A stretch of 64,000 nucleotides of DNA. Origin: Burkholderia sp. OK233. GTDB taxonomy: Bacteria > Pseudomonadota > Gammaproteobacteria > Burkholderiales > Burkholderiaceae. Below, piece by piece: positions 43,100 to 51,475 of this stretch. Positions within the stretch are counted from its first letter, which is position 1, and each line of letters starts with the position of its first letter. The notes beneath the pieces were generated by a model. That model searched no databases. It saw nothing but the letters and a program-made list of their open reading frames with translations, and was not told the DNA's origin. The stretch spans positions 1,116,001-1,180,000 of the forward strand of contig NZ_OCSR01000002.1 in NCBI RefSeq assembly GCF_900230185.1. Direction: 5' to 3'. The translations under genes and the position numbers were made by a program.

Positions 43100-43894
43100 T
43101 CACCAGCTGTTGCGCAACTCCCGCAGCCTCAGGAACACGTCACGGTCCGTTGGATGGGCAGGAAAGTCCGCGGACTCGGCGCGCAACTTCTGAACGATCT
43201 CCTCGTTGTTCAACCTGAAGAACGTATTGATCGACCTTTCCGTCCCGATATCCGAAATGAACGGCTCGGCCGGGTCATAACCAGCGACTACCTCGTCGAG
43301 TAACGCACGCGCCTCGGCGTTTCCCGGTTCGCGATCGAGTGTGAAGCGCAGGTTATTTTCAAGGTAATCGTGCCCCGGATAAATTCGGGTCTCCTCGGGG
43401 AGCTTATGCAACTGTTCGACGAACGTCCGATAGAGCGCGTCCGGATGCCCCCCGTTATGGCAGTTGCCCGCTCCTGCATTGAACAGTGTGTCACCGCAGA
43501 ACAGATGCGGCGCATCTCCCAGACTCAACGCACACACGTGCGACATCGTGTGGCCTGGCGTATCGAGAATCTTCAGCTGAACCGTCGTCCCCACACTGAC
43601 AATGTCGTCGGCCTGCAAGCCCCGATCTATCCCGCTGATCTTGTCACCCGCCTGATGGTGCGCAAGCAGTCGGGCACCGGTTGCGGCAATCATCGCTTCG
43701 TTGCCGCCAATGTGGTCGCCGTGATGGTGGGTATTAAGGATCTGTGTAATTTTCCACCCACCCTCAGCAGCTTCCCGCAAGCACTTTTCGTGATCGAGCG
43801 GATCGATCGCGAGCGCCTCTCCTGTCGCGCGGCAAACGATCAGATAGTTATAGTTACGCCATTTATTAGCGGTCCAGATTTGTCTGACAATCAT
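43100..43894 (-). CDS. Glyoxalase II-like MBL-fold hydrolase
   Basis: A 264-residue MBL-fold protein: THHHGDHIGGNEAM (HxHxDH), DTPGHTMSHVC, CGDTLFNAGAGNC and YPGHDYLENN. This is the hydroxyacylglutathione-hydrolase (GloB) pattern, and the C-terminal helices are also present. It may hydrolyse a glutathione or CoA thioester made in the pathway, fitting the nearby GST and VOC genes. It lies between the HpaB-like and CoA-transferase genes. Confidence 0.88.
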   Translation of the reverse strand: MIVRQIWTANKWRNYNYLIVCRATGEALAIDPLDHEKCLREAAEGGWKITQILNTHHHGDHIGGNEAMIAATGARLLAHHQAGDKISGIDRGLQADDIVSVGTTVQLKILDTPGHTMSHVCALSLGDAPHLFCGDTLFNAGAGNCHNGGHPDALYRTFVEQLHKLPEETRIYPGHDYLENNLRFTLDREPGNAEARALLDEVVAGYDPAEPFISDIGTERSINTFFRLNNEEIVQKLRAESADFPAHPTDRDVFLRLRELRNSW

Positions 43895-43959
43895 GATCGA
43901 TCCTGCTTTCGTAAGGTGTCTTCGCGCGCCCGACCAGCGGACGCGCGATCATTGATCAG

Positions 43960-45486
43960 TTAGCGAGGCAGATCGAAGGTGCGCTCCGGCAACTGGATCA
44001 CTGCGTCGACCAGTTTCTTGGCCCGCTCGAAGTCATAGCAGCGGTTCATGTTCTGCTTGATCAGGAACGACGCCCCGCCATAGAACTTTTCATACTGCTG
44101 GTGACGACCTGCAAATTCGGTACCGATAAGATCCCACGCCATTTTCATAAGCGCCACCCGCTCTTTCGACGTGCTGCCGGGCGACGCGACGTAGCGCTCC
44201 ATATCGGCTGCGATCTCCGGGTTGCCGTAGTCGCGATATGACGAGGGCAGCATGATCATCGAGCCGCCGCTCAGCTCCCGAACGATATCGATCATCTTGG
44301 GGTTGATTTGCGACTGCAATGCCATCACCGCATACAGCGCTGTCTTCGCGGGCCAGACCACGCCATCCGGGTCCGTAGTAGCCATAGCTTCCTGCGCCAG
44401 CACCATCGATTCGACAATGGTCGCCATCGCCGCCAGCTCACCCATTTGCACCTGAACCGGCGGCAGAGAGTCATTGCCCGTAAGTTCATTGATTCGCTTG
44501 GTGAGACCAAGCATGAATCGCAGCTTGGTCGAATAGCGAACCTGGGCCTGATGGTTGCCATACGCATGCGCCGGCGTACGCCACCATTGGTCACGGCACA
44601 CCGCCAGATTGCGATGGATAAATACGTTCTCCCACGGCACGAACACGTTGTCGAGCACGACGAGCGAATCAGTCTCATCGAACCTGCTCGACAGTGGATA
44701 GTCGAAGGTACTCTCGACATTGCGGGCAAACGAGCGCCGTGTGTAGACCTTCAGCCCCGGGGCGTTCATCGGGATCATGACGCCGGTCGCATACGCTTCG
44801 TCGCCCGGTTGCAACGGATGGATACAGCTCAGATAGACATAATCGGCGAGCACTGTGCCGGTGGCAAGTTGCTGCGCGCCCTTCAACACCACCCCATCGT
44901 CGCGCTCTTTCACGACCCCGGCATACAAGGTCGGATCGCTTTGCTGGTGCGCCGGCTTGCTGCGATCGATCTGCGGCGGCACGATTGCGTACGCAGAGTA
45001 CAGGTGGTTCTCACGCGCAAATTCGTAGAAGCGCGTAACGTTGTCGGCAAACTGCTGACCACCCTGCGCGAACACCTCAGGGCGCGCGGCGAATCCGGCC
45101 AGAAAACCTGCCACGTGGTCGGGCGAGCGCCCCATCAAACCACAGGTAGCCTCCGCCCAGCGTTGCGACATCAGGCGACGGGCCGCCAGATCCTGCGCGC
45201 TGCGCGGAATCTGATAGCACCGCAGCACCGGATTGCCACTCGACGGCGAAGTGTAGGTCATGAGCTCCCGCTCCTCGGGATTGCTCGCGATGTCATAGAG
45301 GCGAGCCACGGATTCCACTGCTCCGCGAAATGCGGGATGGGTCGTGACGTCCCGAACCAATTCGCCGTCGACAAAAATAGAACGCCCATCTTCCTTGATA
45401 CTGGCGATGTAATCGGCCCCGCTGCGCAGGGTCGTGCTACCTTGCTTGGACATACGGTCAGAACGCTCGTGCGTTGTGGTGGACAT
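43960..45486 (-). CDS. HpaB-family FADH2-dependent aromatic monooxygenase, large component
   Basis: A 508-residue member of the 4-hydroxyphenylacetate 3-hydroxylase family. It has SGADYIASIKEDGRSIFVDG, DVTTHPAFRGAVESVARLYD, VVPPQIDRS-like IVPPQIDRSKPAHQQ, FVPWENVFIHRNLAVCRDQW and the C-terminal SGGSMIMLPSSYRDYGNPEI. It is the oxygenase half; the flavin reductase precedes it. Family members hydroxylate 4-hydroxyphenylacetate, chlorophenols or anthranilate (EC 1.14.14.8 of Geobacillus). The ATG at 45486 behind GGAGACGC is chosen over one 48 codons upstream that overlaps hpaC. The substrate cannot be read from sequence. Confidence 0.9.
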   Translation of the reverse strand: MSTTTHERSDRMSKQGSTTLRSGADYIASIKEDGRSIFVDGELVRDVTTHPAFRGAVESVARLYDIASNPEERELMTYTSPSSGNPVLRCYQIPRSAQDLAARRLMSQRWAEATCGLMGRSPDHVAGFLAGFAARPEVFAQGGQQFADNVTRFYEFARENHLYSAYAIVPPQIDRSKPAHQQSDPTLYAGVVKERDDGVVLKGAQQLATGTVLADYVYLSCIHPLQPGDEAYATGVMIPMNAPGLKVYTRRSFARNVESTFDYPLSSRFDETDSLVVLDNVFVPWENVFIHRNLAVCRDQWWRTPAHAYGNHQAQVRYSTKLRFMLGLTKRINELTGNDSLPPVQVQMGELAAMATIVESMVLAQEAMATTDPDGVVWPAKTALYAVMALQSQINPKMIDIVRELSGGSMIMLPSSYRDYGNPEIAADMERYVASPGSTSKERVALMKMAWDLIGTEFAGRHQQYEKFYGGASFLIKQNMNRCYDFERAKKLVDAVIQLPERTFDLPR

Positions 45487-45517
45487 AGGATTGCGTCTCC
45501 AGATTGAGTATTGAGTT

Positions 45518-46033
45518 TTATGCCGCGGCCGCGCTTTGTTTTCCGGCCTGAACGGCCTGGCAGAAAGCACCGTCGACGTAGATGAGCGGCGACCGGTTCC
45601 CCGCACCGCCAACCTGTGCGACGTCGCCAATGACGATCGCGTGCGTACGGGTCAAGACCATTTCTTCAACTGAACATTCGAACCATGCGGCCGCATCGTC
45701 GAAGACCGGCGCCCGACCGTCGGTAGCACTCCATGCGTCAAAAGTGAATGGGTCTTCATCGGCGCCGCCGAGCATGCCGCCAAAACGCTTCGCCACGTCT
45801 TCGTGTTGAGTACCGAGCACATTGACTGCCATCCGGCGGCTTTGCGACAGCAGGCGATAGGTCGCGCCCGAAAGGTTCACGCAGACCAGAACACGAGGCG
45901 GGTTCACAGACAGGGAACACACCGCCGTGGCCGTCAATCCAGCCCGCTCTGTTCCGTTCGATGTTGTAATGACCGTCACGCCGCCGGCAAGCTGTCTCAT
46001 TGCTTTCCGAAACGCGTCTACATCTGTTTTCAT
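45518..46033 (-). CDS. HpaC-like flavin reductase
   Basis: A 171-residue flavin reductase with LAGGVTVITTSNGTERAGLT, ATAVCSLSVNPPRVLVCVNL, and NRSPLIYVDGAFCQAV near the end. It should provide FADH2 to the HpaB-like oxygenase encoded 31 bp downstream. It is first in the six-gene operon and its upstream region carries the shared promoter motif. The Ala-rich C-terminal tail is normal. Confidence 0.9.
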   Translation of the reverse strand: MKTDVDAFRKAMRQLAGGVTVITTSNGTERAGLTATAVCSLSVNPPRVLVCVNLSGATYRLLSQSRRMAVNVLGTQHEDVAKRFGGMLGGADEDPFTFDAWSATDGRAPVFDDAAAWFECSVEEMVLTRTHAIVIGDVAQVGGAGNRSPLIYVDGAFCQAVQAGKQSAAAA

Positions 46034-46079
46034 GATGCGCCTCCCGTTGTCCTACTGGACCCCTGTTTGAATAACTACA

Positions 46080-46128
46080 TTATTTGGCGATCCACATACA
46101 TTTGTCAACTAGCTTTGTTGACTAATAT
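46080..46128 (-). promoter_or_regulatory. Shared promoter/operator upstream of the HpaC-HpaB operon
   Basis: On the minus strand TTAGTCAACAA (46125-46115) is followed after six bases by TTGACA (46108-46103) and, after exactly 17 bp, AAATAA (46085-46080). The pair TAGTCAAC and GTTGAC forms an inverted repeat across the -35 box. Distance to the hpaC-like start is about 50 bp. Confidence 0.7.
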
Positions 46129-46206
46129 ACATTGGGATAAAATGGACCCACCCGCGTAGCATGGAAAGGCATCGCAAAGCGCGCCCGGGGTGGACGAGAA
46201 CGGGAT

Positions 46207-47148
46207 TTACAGAGGTTTTGCGTAGGTGATTTCCACATCCTTCGTGGATCGGTCCCAATACGGCACGGGGCCGATGAAATCCGCGAGGAAGTCGACAAAT
46301 GCCCGGACCTTCTTCGGAAGATGCCGGGCATGAGGGTAAAGTGCACAAATATCGAGTTCACGCGGACGCACACCCGGCAGAATCCTTACAAGTGAGCCCG
46401 CTTGCAAGTGTCGCCACGTCATGAACGTAGGAAGAAGTACGATGCCGGTGCCTTCAAGCGCCATAGTAAGCAGCGCGTCGCCGTTGTTCGCTTTGAATCG
46501 CCCTTGGGCAGGTACACTTTGCGCGAGTCCCGCGATATTGACTCGCCAGTCCATCGAAGTTCGCGTCAGCGAATACCCCAGGCAATTGTGGTGAACCAAG
46601 TCTTCCAGCACCGACGGGTCGCCGAATTCTTCCAGATAAGCGGGCGATGCACACATGGCATGTGCGCAGGCACATATTCTTCTGGCAATCAGGTTCGAGT
46701 CACGGTGTTCGGCAATCCGTACCGCGACATCGAATCCTTCATGGATGACGTCCGAAAAACTGTCGGTAAGCGACAGGTCCACGTCAATCTCCGGGAACGC
46801 GCGCATGAATGCTGTCAGGGCAGGCACCACGTGCAGGTTGCCGAAAGTCATTGGAGCACTAATGCGCAACAGGCCTCGCGGCTCGCCCGTCAGTTGCGTC
46901 ACCGATTCGTCAGCCTGATGTACATCCTCGACAATGCGGGCGCAATGGTCGTAATACGTCCGCCCTACTTCGGTCAGACTGACCTGGCGAGTTGTGCGCG
47001 CGAAGAGGCGCACACCGAGTTCCTCCTCGAGCTCGGTCACTATCTTGCTGATAGCTGAAGCAGACATTTGCAAGCCCCGTGCCGCCGATGCGAAACCGCC
47101 GCTGTCCGCGACGCGGACGAACACCGACATGCTTCGTAGCTTATCCAC
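46207..47148 (-). CDS. LysR-family transcriptional regulator
   Basis: A 313-residue LTTR of the CrgA/AaeR-like group: MSVFVRVADSGGFASAARGL, QMSASAISKIVTELEEELGV, RLFARTTRQVSLTEVGRTYY, then a substrate-binding domain. GTG 47148 follows GAGGAGACGGT and is preferred to upstream ATGs. It lies between the HpaC operon and an SDR gene, on the same strand as both. It may regulate either one. Confidence 0.88.
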   Translation of the reverse strand: MDKLRSMSVFVRVADSGGFASAARGLQMSASAISKIVTELEEELGVRLFARTTRQVSLTEVGRTYYDHCARIVEDVHQADESVTQLTGEPRGLLRISAPMTFGNLHVVPALTAFMRAFPEIDVDLSLTDSFSDVIHEGFDVAVRIAEHRDSNLIARRICACAHAMCASPAYLEEFGDPSVLEDLVHHNCLGYSLTRTSMDWRVNIAGLAQSVPAQGRFKANNGDALLTMALEGTGIVLLPTFMTWRHLQAGSLVRILPGVRPRELDICALYPHARHLPKKVRAFVDFLADFIGPVPYWDRSTKDVEITYAKPL

Positions 47149-47284
47149 ACCGTCTCCTCGACACACAATGACCCTTGCGCGGGCGCATGGAGTGAGCCGC
47201 GCTACGGGTCGGCCTTTTCGATCCATTTGCCACACACTCGCCTGACCAGATCTGCGTCATCGCCTCCGGGTCAGGACCGGCCCG

Positions 47285-48016
47285 CTATGCGATCATGCCG
47301 CCGTCGATCGCTACCTCTGCGCCGGTGATATAGGCGCTCGCATCTGAAGCGAGGAACAGCACGAGGTCTGCAATCTCGTCGGGGCGACCGATTCTGCCAA
47401 GCGGCGTCTGCGCTGCAAGATTGCTGTTGGCCTCCGGCGTGTTGGCGTCGAGCATCGGCGTGTCGACCAGCCCTGGGTGCACTGAGTTCACCCGGATACG
47501 GTGCTCCGCGAGTTCAAGCGCAGCGATCTTCGTCATGCCACGGACCGCCCACTTCGTGGCGCCATACGCCATGGTGTTGCGGAATCCCTTCAGTCCAATC
47601 ACCGACGAAATATTGACGATTGACCCGCCACCGCGCTGCTTCATCGCCTCCGCGCCGTGCTTCATACCGAGAAAGGTTCCAAGCTGATTGACTCGGAAAA
47701 ACACCTCGAACGTGTCAACGCTCGTGTCCTGTAGCGACAGCGGTCGGTAGATCCCGGCGTTGTTAACAAGTATATCGAGGCCGCCAAATGTCGTAACTGC
47801 ATGTTGAATTGCACCACTCCATGCCGACTCCGAGGTTACGTCGAGAGGGACGAACGTTGCCCTGGTTCCGAGTTTCGCCACCAACGCTGCACCGGCTTCC
47901 CCGAGGACATCTGTCACGACGACCGATGCGCCAGCCTCGATCATTTTCTCCGCATAGGCGGCGCCCTGACCGCGCGCCGCACCCGTGATGAGCACTACCT
48001 TTCCCTTCATGGACAC
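47285..48016 (-). CDS. Short-chain dehydrogenase/reductase
   Basis: A 243-residue classical SDR with TGAARGQGAAYAEKM, NNAGIYRPL, the catalytic Ser in NISSVIGLKG and YGATKWAV, and VTGAEVAIDGG-like ITGAEVAIDGGMIA at the end. GTG 48016 lies six bases after AGGAG. VTDVLGEAG after the second strand suggests NAD. It has its own promoter with the shared motif, so it probably oxidises an alcohol intermediate of the same pathway. Confidence 0.9.
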   Translation of the reverse strand: MSMKGKVVLITGAARGQGAAYAEKMIEAGASVVVTDVLGEAGAALVAKLGTRATFVPLDVTSESAWSGAIQHAVTTFGGLDILVNNAGIYRPLSLQDTSVDTFEVFFRVNQLGTFLGMKHGAEAMKQRGGGSIVNISSVIGLKGFRNTMAYGATKWAVRGMTKIAALELAEHRIRVNSVHPGLVDTPMLDANTPEANSNLAAQTPLGRIGRPDEIADLVLFLASDASAYITGAEVAIDGGMIA

Positions 48017-48373
48017 CTACGTCTCCTTATCGTTCTTACGTGACAGACTATTGTTGTGGTGCCATTTATATTTGTCAAGTATGCTTGTTTTGTAATTTTT
48101 AATAAGGTGGCCATCGAGACCAACTGAGGGCAATTGCAGGCATCATTTCCCCGCATACATAACTCTACTAAGCTACTTGACAGTCACAAAACGGCGAACA
48201 ATCATTCGCCGCAACGCCAGTTCCGGCAGTTAGACGCGTGAGGCACCTGGCGGACTTCTTCCCAACGCGACGCGTGCCTAAATTTCCGCATTGCAAAAGT
48301 CACAACGCAGTTTGTCATTCGTTTTCATCGCAACCTATCCAACGCTTACATTAGCATTCCGAATCAATATAAA
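48017..48373. other. Divergent control region between SDR and MFS transporter
   Basis: A 357-bp AT-rich gap without a supported gene. It contains the shared motif at 48073-48095, pointing to the SDR. No clear ribosome-binding site precedes the MFS start. Confidence 0.5.
48048..48096 (-). promoter_or_regulatory. Shared promoter/operator upstream of the SDR
   Basis: On the minus strand TTACAAAACAA (48095-48085) is followed after six bases by TTGACA (48078-48073) and AAATATAAA, nearly the same as at the YCF48-MMPL promoter. An AATAGT box lies about 19 bp further on. Confidence 0.6.
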
Positions 48374-49630
48374 ATGTCAAAAGTGGCTCCCAATTCGATC
48401 GAAAACCGGTCGATTACAGCGCGCTGGCGCTGGTGCGTAGCAATGGCACTGTTCACAGCGGTCGTCATCGGATTCTTCGACCGCATCAGCATCGCGGTCC
48501 TGTTTACGCGTGCGGACTTTTACAACGATGTCGGCATCGGCTTCGACCCGACCCGATTTGGTCTGCTGATGACGGTCTTCCTTATCGCATACGCCATTTC
48601 ATCTATTTTCCTCAGCGTACTGGGCGATCTGTTTGGACCAGGTCGCATGCTGGCTCTGGCCGCCGGCGCCTGGGGAGTATGTATGGTCTGCATGGGCAAC
48701 GCTAGCTCATATGGCTCGATCATCGCAGCGCGCATTGGACTGGGCGTGATGGAAGGTCCGCAGTTCTCGTTGATCGCCAAAATAGTCTATCGATGGTTTC
48801 CGGTACACGAACGAGGGCGCGCCAACGCGATCTGGCTTGTGGGCAGTCCAGTCGGATCGGCGATCGGTTTCCCGCTTATTTTCTGGCTGGTGGGAACTTA
48901 TGGATGGCGCGGGTCTCTGCATTTTCTTGGCGCACTCAGCCTGTTCTTAGTCATGCCGCTGATATTGGTGGTAGTGAGAGATCGCTCCGGGCAAGCTTTA
49001 CAGTTGCCTCAGGGACACCAATCATGCGAGGCAAAAGCTCGCTGCTCGATCTTCCTGGCCAATCCGAGGTTTTGGCTGCTTACCTTCTACGGTTGCGGAA
49101 GCCTGATGTACCTCTGGGGTCTGAATAGCTGGCTGCCGAGTTACTTCACGCGCGAGCGGCACATGGACTTGCACCACGTAGGTGTCTTCTCTGCCCTCCC
49201 GTTCATTATGATGTTTGCTGGCGAACTGATATCCGGGGTTCTCGTCGACCGGACAAGGCGTCGTGCGTGGATGTGCTTCATCGGCCTGTTTGGTGCGGGA
49301 TGCCTGATGTACCTTGGCATAATCCTCGCGGACCTGCGCCTTGCCGCGACCGCCATTGCGCTGAGTGCCGGGTTCTGGGGCTTCGGTCTTCCCGCCCAAT
49401 ATGCGCTTGCAATGGAGATCGTTCCTGCTTCGGTCACCGCAGCGGGCATCGGCACACTCAACGGCATCGCAAATCTCGCGGGCTCCTGCGCGCCGGCGTT
49501 GATTGGTTGGATCATTGGGCGCACCGGCAATTTTGGTAGCGGAATGTTTGTCATTGTGTGCGCAAGCCTCGCCGGCGCGATCACTATCTTACCGCTCGCA
49601 CGGCGCACTGACCGGACCGACCCGATTTGA
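48374..49630 (+). CDS. MFS transporter (anion:cation symporter type)
   Basis: A 418-residue permease with 12 predicted helices. Signature features are GFFDRISIAVL in helix 1, DLFGPGRMLALAAGAWGVCM in the loop 2-3 motif, RIGLGVMEGPQFSLIAKIVY, RGRANAIWLVGSPVGSAIGF and the half-repeat motif VDRTRRRAW. This fits the ACS family that carries organic anions such as aromatic acids, glucarate or phthalate. The start ATG has no good ribosome-binding site. It may be the uptake system for the substrate of the 34-48 kb operons. Confidence 0.88.
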   Translation: MSKVAPNSIENRSITARWRWCVAMALFTAVVIGFFDRISIAVLFTRADFYNDVGIGFDPTRFGLLMTVFLIAYAISSIFLSVLGDLFGPGRMLALAAGAWGVCMVCMGNASSYGSIIAARIGLGVMEGPQFSLIAKIVYRWFPVHERGRANAIWLVGSPVGSAIGFPLIFWLVGTYGWRGSLHFLGALSLFLVMPLILVVVRDRSGQALQLPQGHQSCEAKARCSIFLANPRFWLLTFYGCGSLMYLWGLNSWLPSYFTRERHMDLHHVGVFSALPFIMMFAGELISGVLVDRTRRRAWMCFIGLFGAGCLMYLGIILADLRLAATAIALSAGFWGFGLPAQYALAMEIVPASVTAAGIGTLNGIANLAGSCAPALIGWIIGRTGNFGSGMFVIVCASLAGAITILPLARRTDRTDPI

Positions 49631-49726
49631 TAATCGCGTGTCAGACCTACGGTGAGAGCTCGTCGGGTCGTCACCGCGCATTCGGCTATCGCCCCCTCTG
49701 ACAAGACGGATTATTGGCCTTGAAGT

Positions 49727-49780
49727 TTTTTAGTTAGTAAACTATCATTGTTTGTATATGCATAATCTACCATTCTTCAT
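49727..49780 (+). promoter_or_regulatory. Shared operator upstream of the small ORF pair
   Basis: An exact TTAGTAAACTA at 49734-49744 is followed after six bases by TTTGTA. The region is AT-rich. It lies 70-90 bp before the start codon at 49817. Confidence 0.5.
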
Positions 49781-49816
49781 CTGATTTCGTCGGCGGCAGA
49801 ACATTGGGAGAGCAAC

Positions 49817-50053
49817 ATGTGCGAGCATCTGAAACCACTACGGAGCATCATCGAGAAGTGGCTACCGCCGACGATCGACGTAAAATTTCGAGTCTCATTG
49901 ACCGGCCGCACCCACAGCGAACGGGCAAGAATCGTATGTGTCGAGATGACGGGCAACGACAGGAACGTTTCGCTGCTTTTTTTCAGACACAGAGACGGTC
50001 AGTGGTACGTGTTCCCACCGGGCCAGGCGAGAGCGTCGATGGGTATATGTTGA
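49817..50053 (+). CDS. Small hypothetical protein, first of a tandem pair
   Basis: A 78-residue protein starting MCEHLKPLRSIIEKWLPPTI behind GGGAGAGCAAC. Its C-terminal half (SLLFFRHRDGQWYVFPP) matches that of the next frame (TIVFFRNDDGSWNVFPA). Function unknown. The stop codon lies inside a long hairpin (50048-50092). It has the shared operator upstream, so it may belong to the MarR-linked set. Confidence 0.5.
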   Translation: MCEHLKPLRSIIEKWLPPTIDVKFRVSLTGRTHSERARIVCVEMTGNDRNVSLLFFRHRDGQWYVFPPGQARASMGIC

Positions 50054-50092
50054 AGTTCGTCAATTCCGCTGGCGGAATAACGAACTTCAACA
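50048..50092 (+). repeat. 45-base hairpin between the tandem small ORFs
   Basis: TGTTGAAGTTCGT and ACGAACTTCAACA form a 13-bp stem. Inside it ATTCCGC and GCGGAAT form a further 7-bp stem around a two-base loop, with two bases on one side and one on the other between the stems. No T-run follows. It overlaps the stop codon of the first ORF and the beginning of the homologous region of the second. Confidence 0.8.
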
Positions 50093-50120
50093 GCTGGTCG
50101 CAACGTGGTTTGGGCACTCC

Positions 50121-50312
50121 GTGGTGGTGACGGTACGCGTGATGGAGTTTACTCGTACACCATCAGATCGAAGGCGCTACGTGCACATCGGCGTGGTACG
50201 GCCGGACAGAGGTTTGACCATCGTTTTCTTCCGGAACGATGACGGTTCGTGGAACGTGTTCCCGGCAAAGGCGAGCGCGCCGGCGATGCGCGCTTACCCG
50301 CTTGCGGCATGA
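50121..50312 (+). CDS. Small hypothetical protein, second of a tandem pair, start uncertain or frameshifted
   Basis: The 63 codons from GTG 50121 encode a relative of the upstream gene (RVMEFTRTPSDRRRYVHIGV, then FFRNDDGSWNVFPA). The same frame continues upstream through NNELQQLVATWFGHSVVV, which also aligns with the N-terminal part of the first protein, but no ATG, GTG or TTG opens it there. Either the true start was lost, or translation is coupled through the hairpin. Function unknown. Confidence 0.4.
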   Translation: MVVTVRVMEFTRTPSDRRRYVHIGVVRPDRGLTIVFFRNDDGSWNVFPAKASAPAMRAYPLAA

Positions 50313-50350
50313 GCGCTGGGTCGATAGTCGGGCGATCTCAGGAGAGCGGA

Positions 50351-50557
50351 ATGAACATTCTGGAATTGGCGGCGGATGCTGGAATGCTGGTCGTACTTGA
50401 CGGCAGGATTGGTCACACCGAGTACCGAAGCGTCCATGGAACTCTGGATGCGTTTCAGCGTTTTGTTCACGCGTTGGAATGGGCATTGTCGAATAATAAG
50501 GATGCCGATGTGTCTCAGTGTCGGGGCAGCCTGTGCGTGGAGTCTTCATCATCTTGA
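50351..50557 (+). CDS. Small hypothetical protein
   Basis: A 68-residue protein beginning MNILELAADAGMLVVLDGRI behind AGGAGAGCGGA, with the compact motif EYRSVHGTLDAFQRFVHALE. This looks like a conserved small Burkholderia protein, but I assign no function. It lies in the same direction as the tandem pair before it. Confidence 0.5.
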   Translation: MNILELAADAGMLVVLDGRIGHTEYRSVHGTLDAFQRFVHALEWALSNNKDADVSQCRGSLCVESSSS

Positions 50558-50713
50558 AGAAATGATGCCTGAGGGCCACCATGGAGGCCCTCAGGCTGAC
50601 CTGGCAATGCGCATCAGGCCGCTGGCCATGAAACTGAAGCGGGGGCAGGACATGCTGGTGCCGGATCGTGTTCGCTCACACTGGCAAGCAGGCTCGATTT
50701 GATGGAGAGACTG

Positions 50714-51163
50714 ATGAAGGTTTCCGCAATCTACGCTTGGGTGACGGTGCTTACTGCTATCGCCGCGGGGCTCCCTTCGGTCTCGTCCTACGGCTACGCG
50801 CTCGATCCGCAACTCGACTGTAAATCGAACGCACATGCGTTCATCGCCCCGCTCCTGAAGGAACAGTACATCGATCCGAAGCCGATGCGCGTCGAAGCGA
50901 ACTCGGTCAACGCATTTCGACCGGCGCACGGCAGCGACCTGACGGCATTTGGCTTTCGCGTCTACGCCGTCCTCGGGTATGAACACGACGATGCACTGTT
51001 CAAACGCGGAGATGGCCAGCCTGTTACGGACTCAGCCTATGGCGTGGTAGTGATCGGCCCCACCGAGTCAGTAGAAGCGCACGCGCGCCAGGCCGGCAGC
51101 GGCGCTGTCATTCATCAAGTAGTCCCCCTCTTGCTAACGGCCATTTTTTGCAGCGGAGCGTGA
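50714..51163 (+). CDS. Hypothetical secreted protein
   Basis: A 149-residue protein with a likely signal peptide (KVSAIYAWVTVLTAIAAGLP, cut near SYGYA) and a mature part of about 110 residues (DPQLDCKSNAHAFIAPLLKE, AFGFRVYAVLGYEHDDALFK, YGVVVIGPTESVEAHARQAG). ATG 50714 follows GGAGAGACTG. It is not a family I recognise. A single Cys is found at each end (DCKS, FCSGA). Confidence 0.55.
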   Translation: MKVSAIYAWVTVLTAIAAGLPSVSSYGYALDPQLDCKSNAHAFIAPLLKEQYIDPKPMRVEANSVNAFRPAHGSDLTAFGFRVYAVLGYEHDDALFKRGDGQPVTDSAYGVVVIGPTESVEAHARQAGSGAVIHQVVPLLLTAIFCSGA

Positions 51164-51298
51164 CGCGCTCAGCGGCGCGGTCATCGCGAGTCGCTTACCG
51201 CTATCGGGGGATGAACAATGTACTCGAATTCCTACCATAAGCGTTCGAGTTATATAAACCAGAAAATCATGTCGTTTCAGGGCAGTTCAGCTGGAACC

Positions 51299-51475
51299 CT
51301 ATCTGTCCGCGAAGGCGTTCCGGATCTGCTGGGCTCGCTTGACTTCGTCGCGGTGCAGGTAAAAGGATGTCGTCGCGATCGGGGCATAACGCAAGTTATC
51401 CCCTACCGTGGTCAGCTCGGCACCGCGTGCCAGGGCGTGGGTTGCGTGGGTATGACGCCAATGTCGTTGAGGACA
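51299..51475 (-). pseudogene. Tyrosine-recombinase (phage integrase) C-terminal remnant
   Basis: The minus-strand frame without a start codon reads HWRHTHATHALARGAELTTV, then GDNLRYAPIATTSFYLHRDE and VKRAQQIRNAFADR to a TAG stop. This is the C-terminus of a site-specific tyrosine recombinase, with the box II R-H-x-x-A and the presumed nucleophile in TTSFYLH. A stop codon lies directly upstream and the Leu usual before RHT is missing. Only about 58 residues remain. Confidence 0.7.

Noticed and set aside
44308..45507. 399-codon plus-strand frame opposite the HpaB-like gene
   Set aside because: Shadow frame; the minus strand shows clear HpaB motifs.
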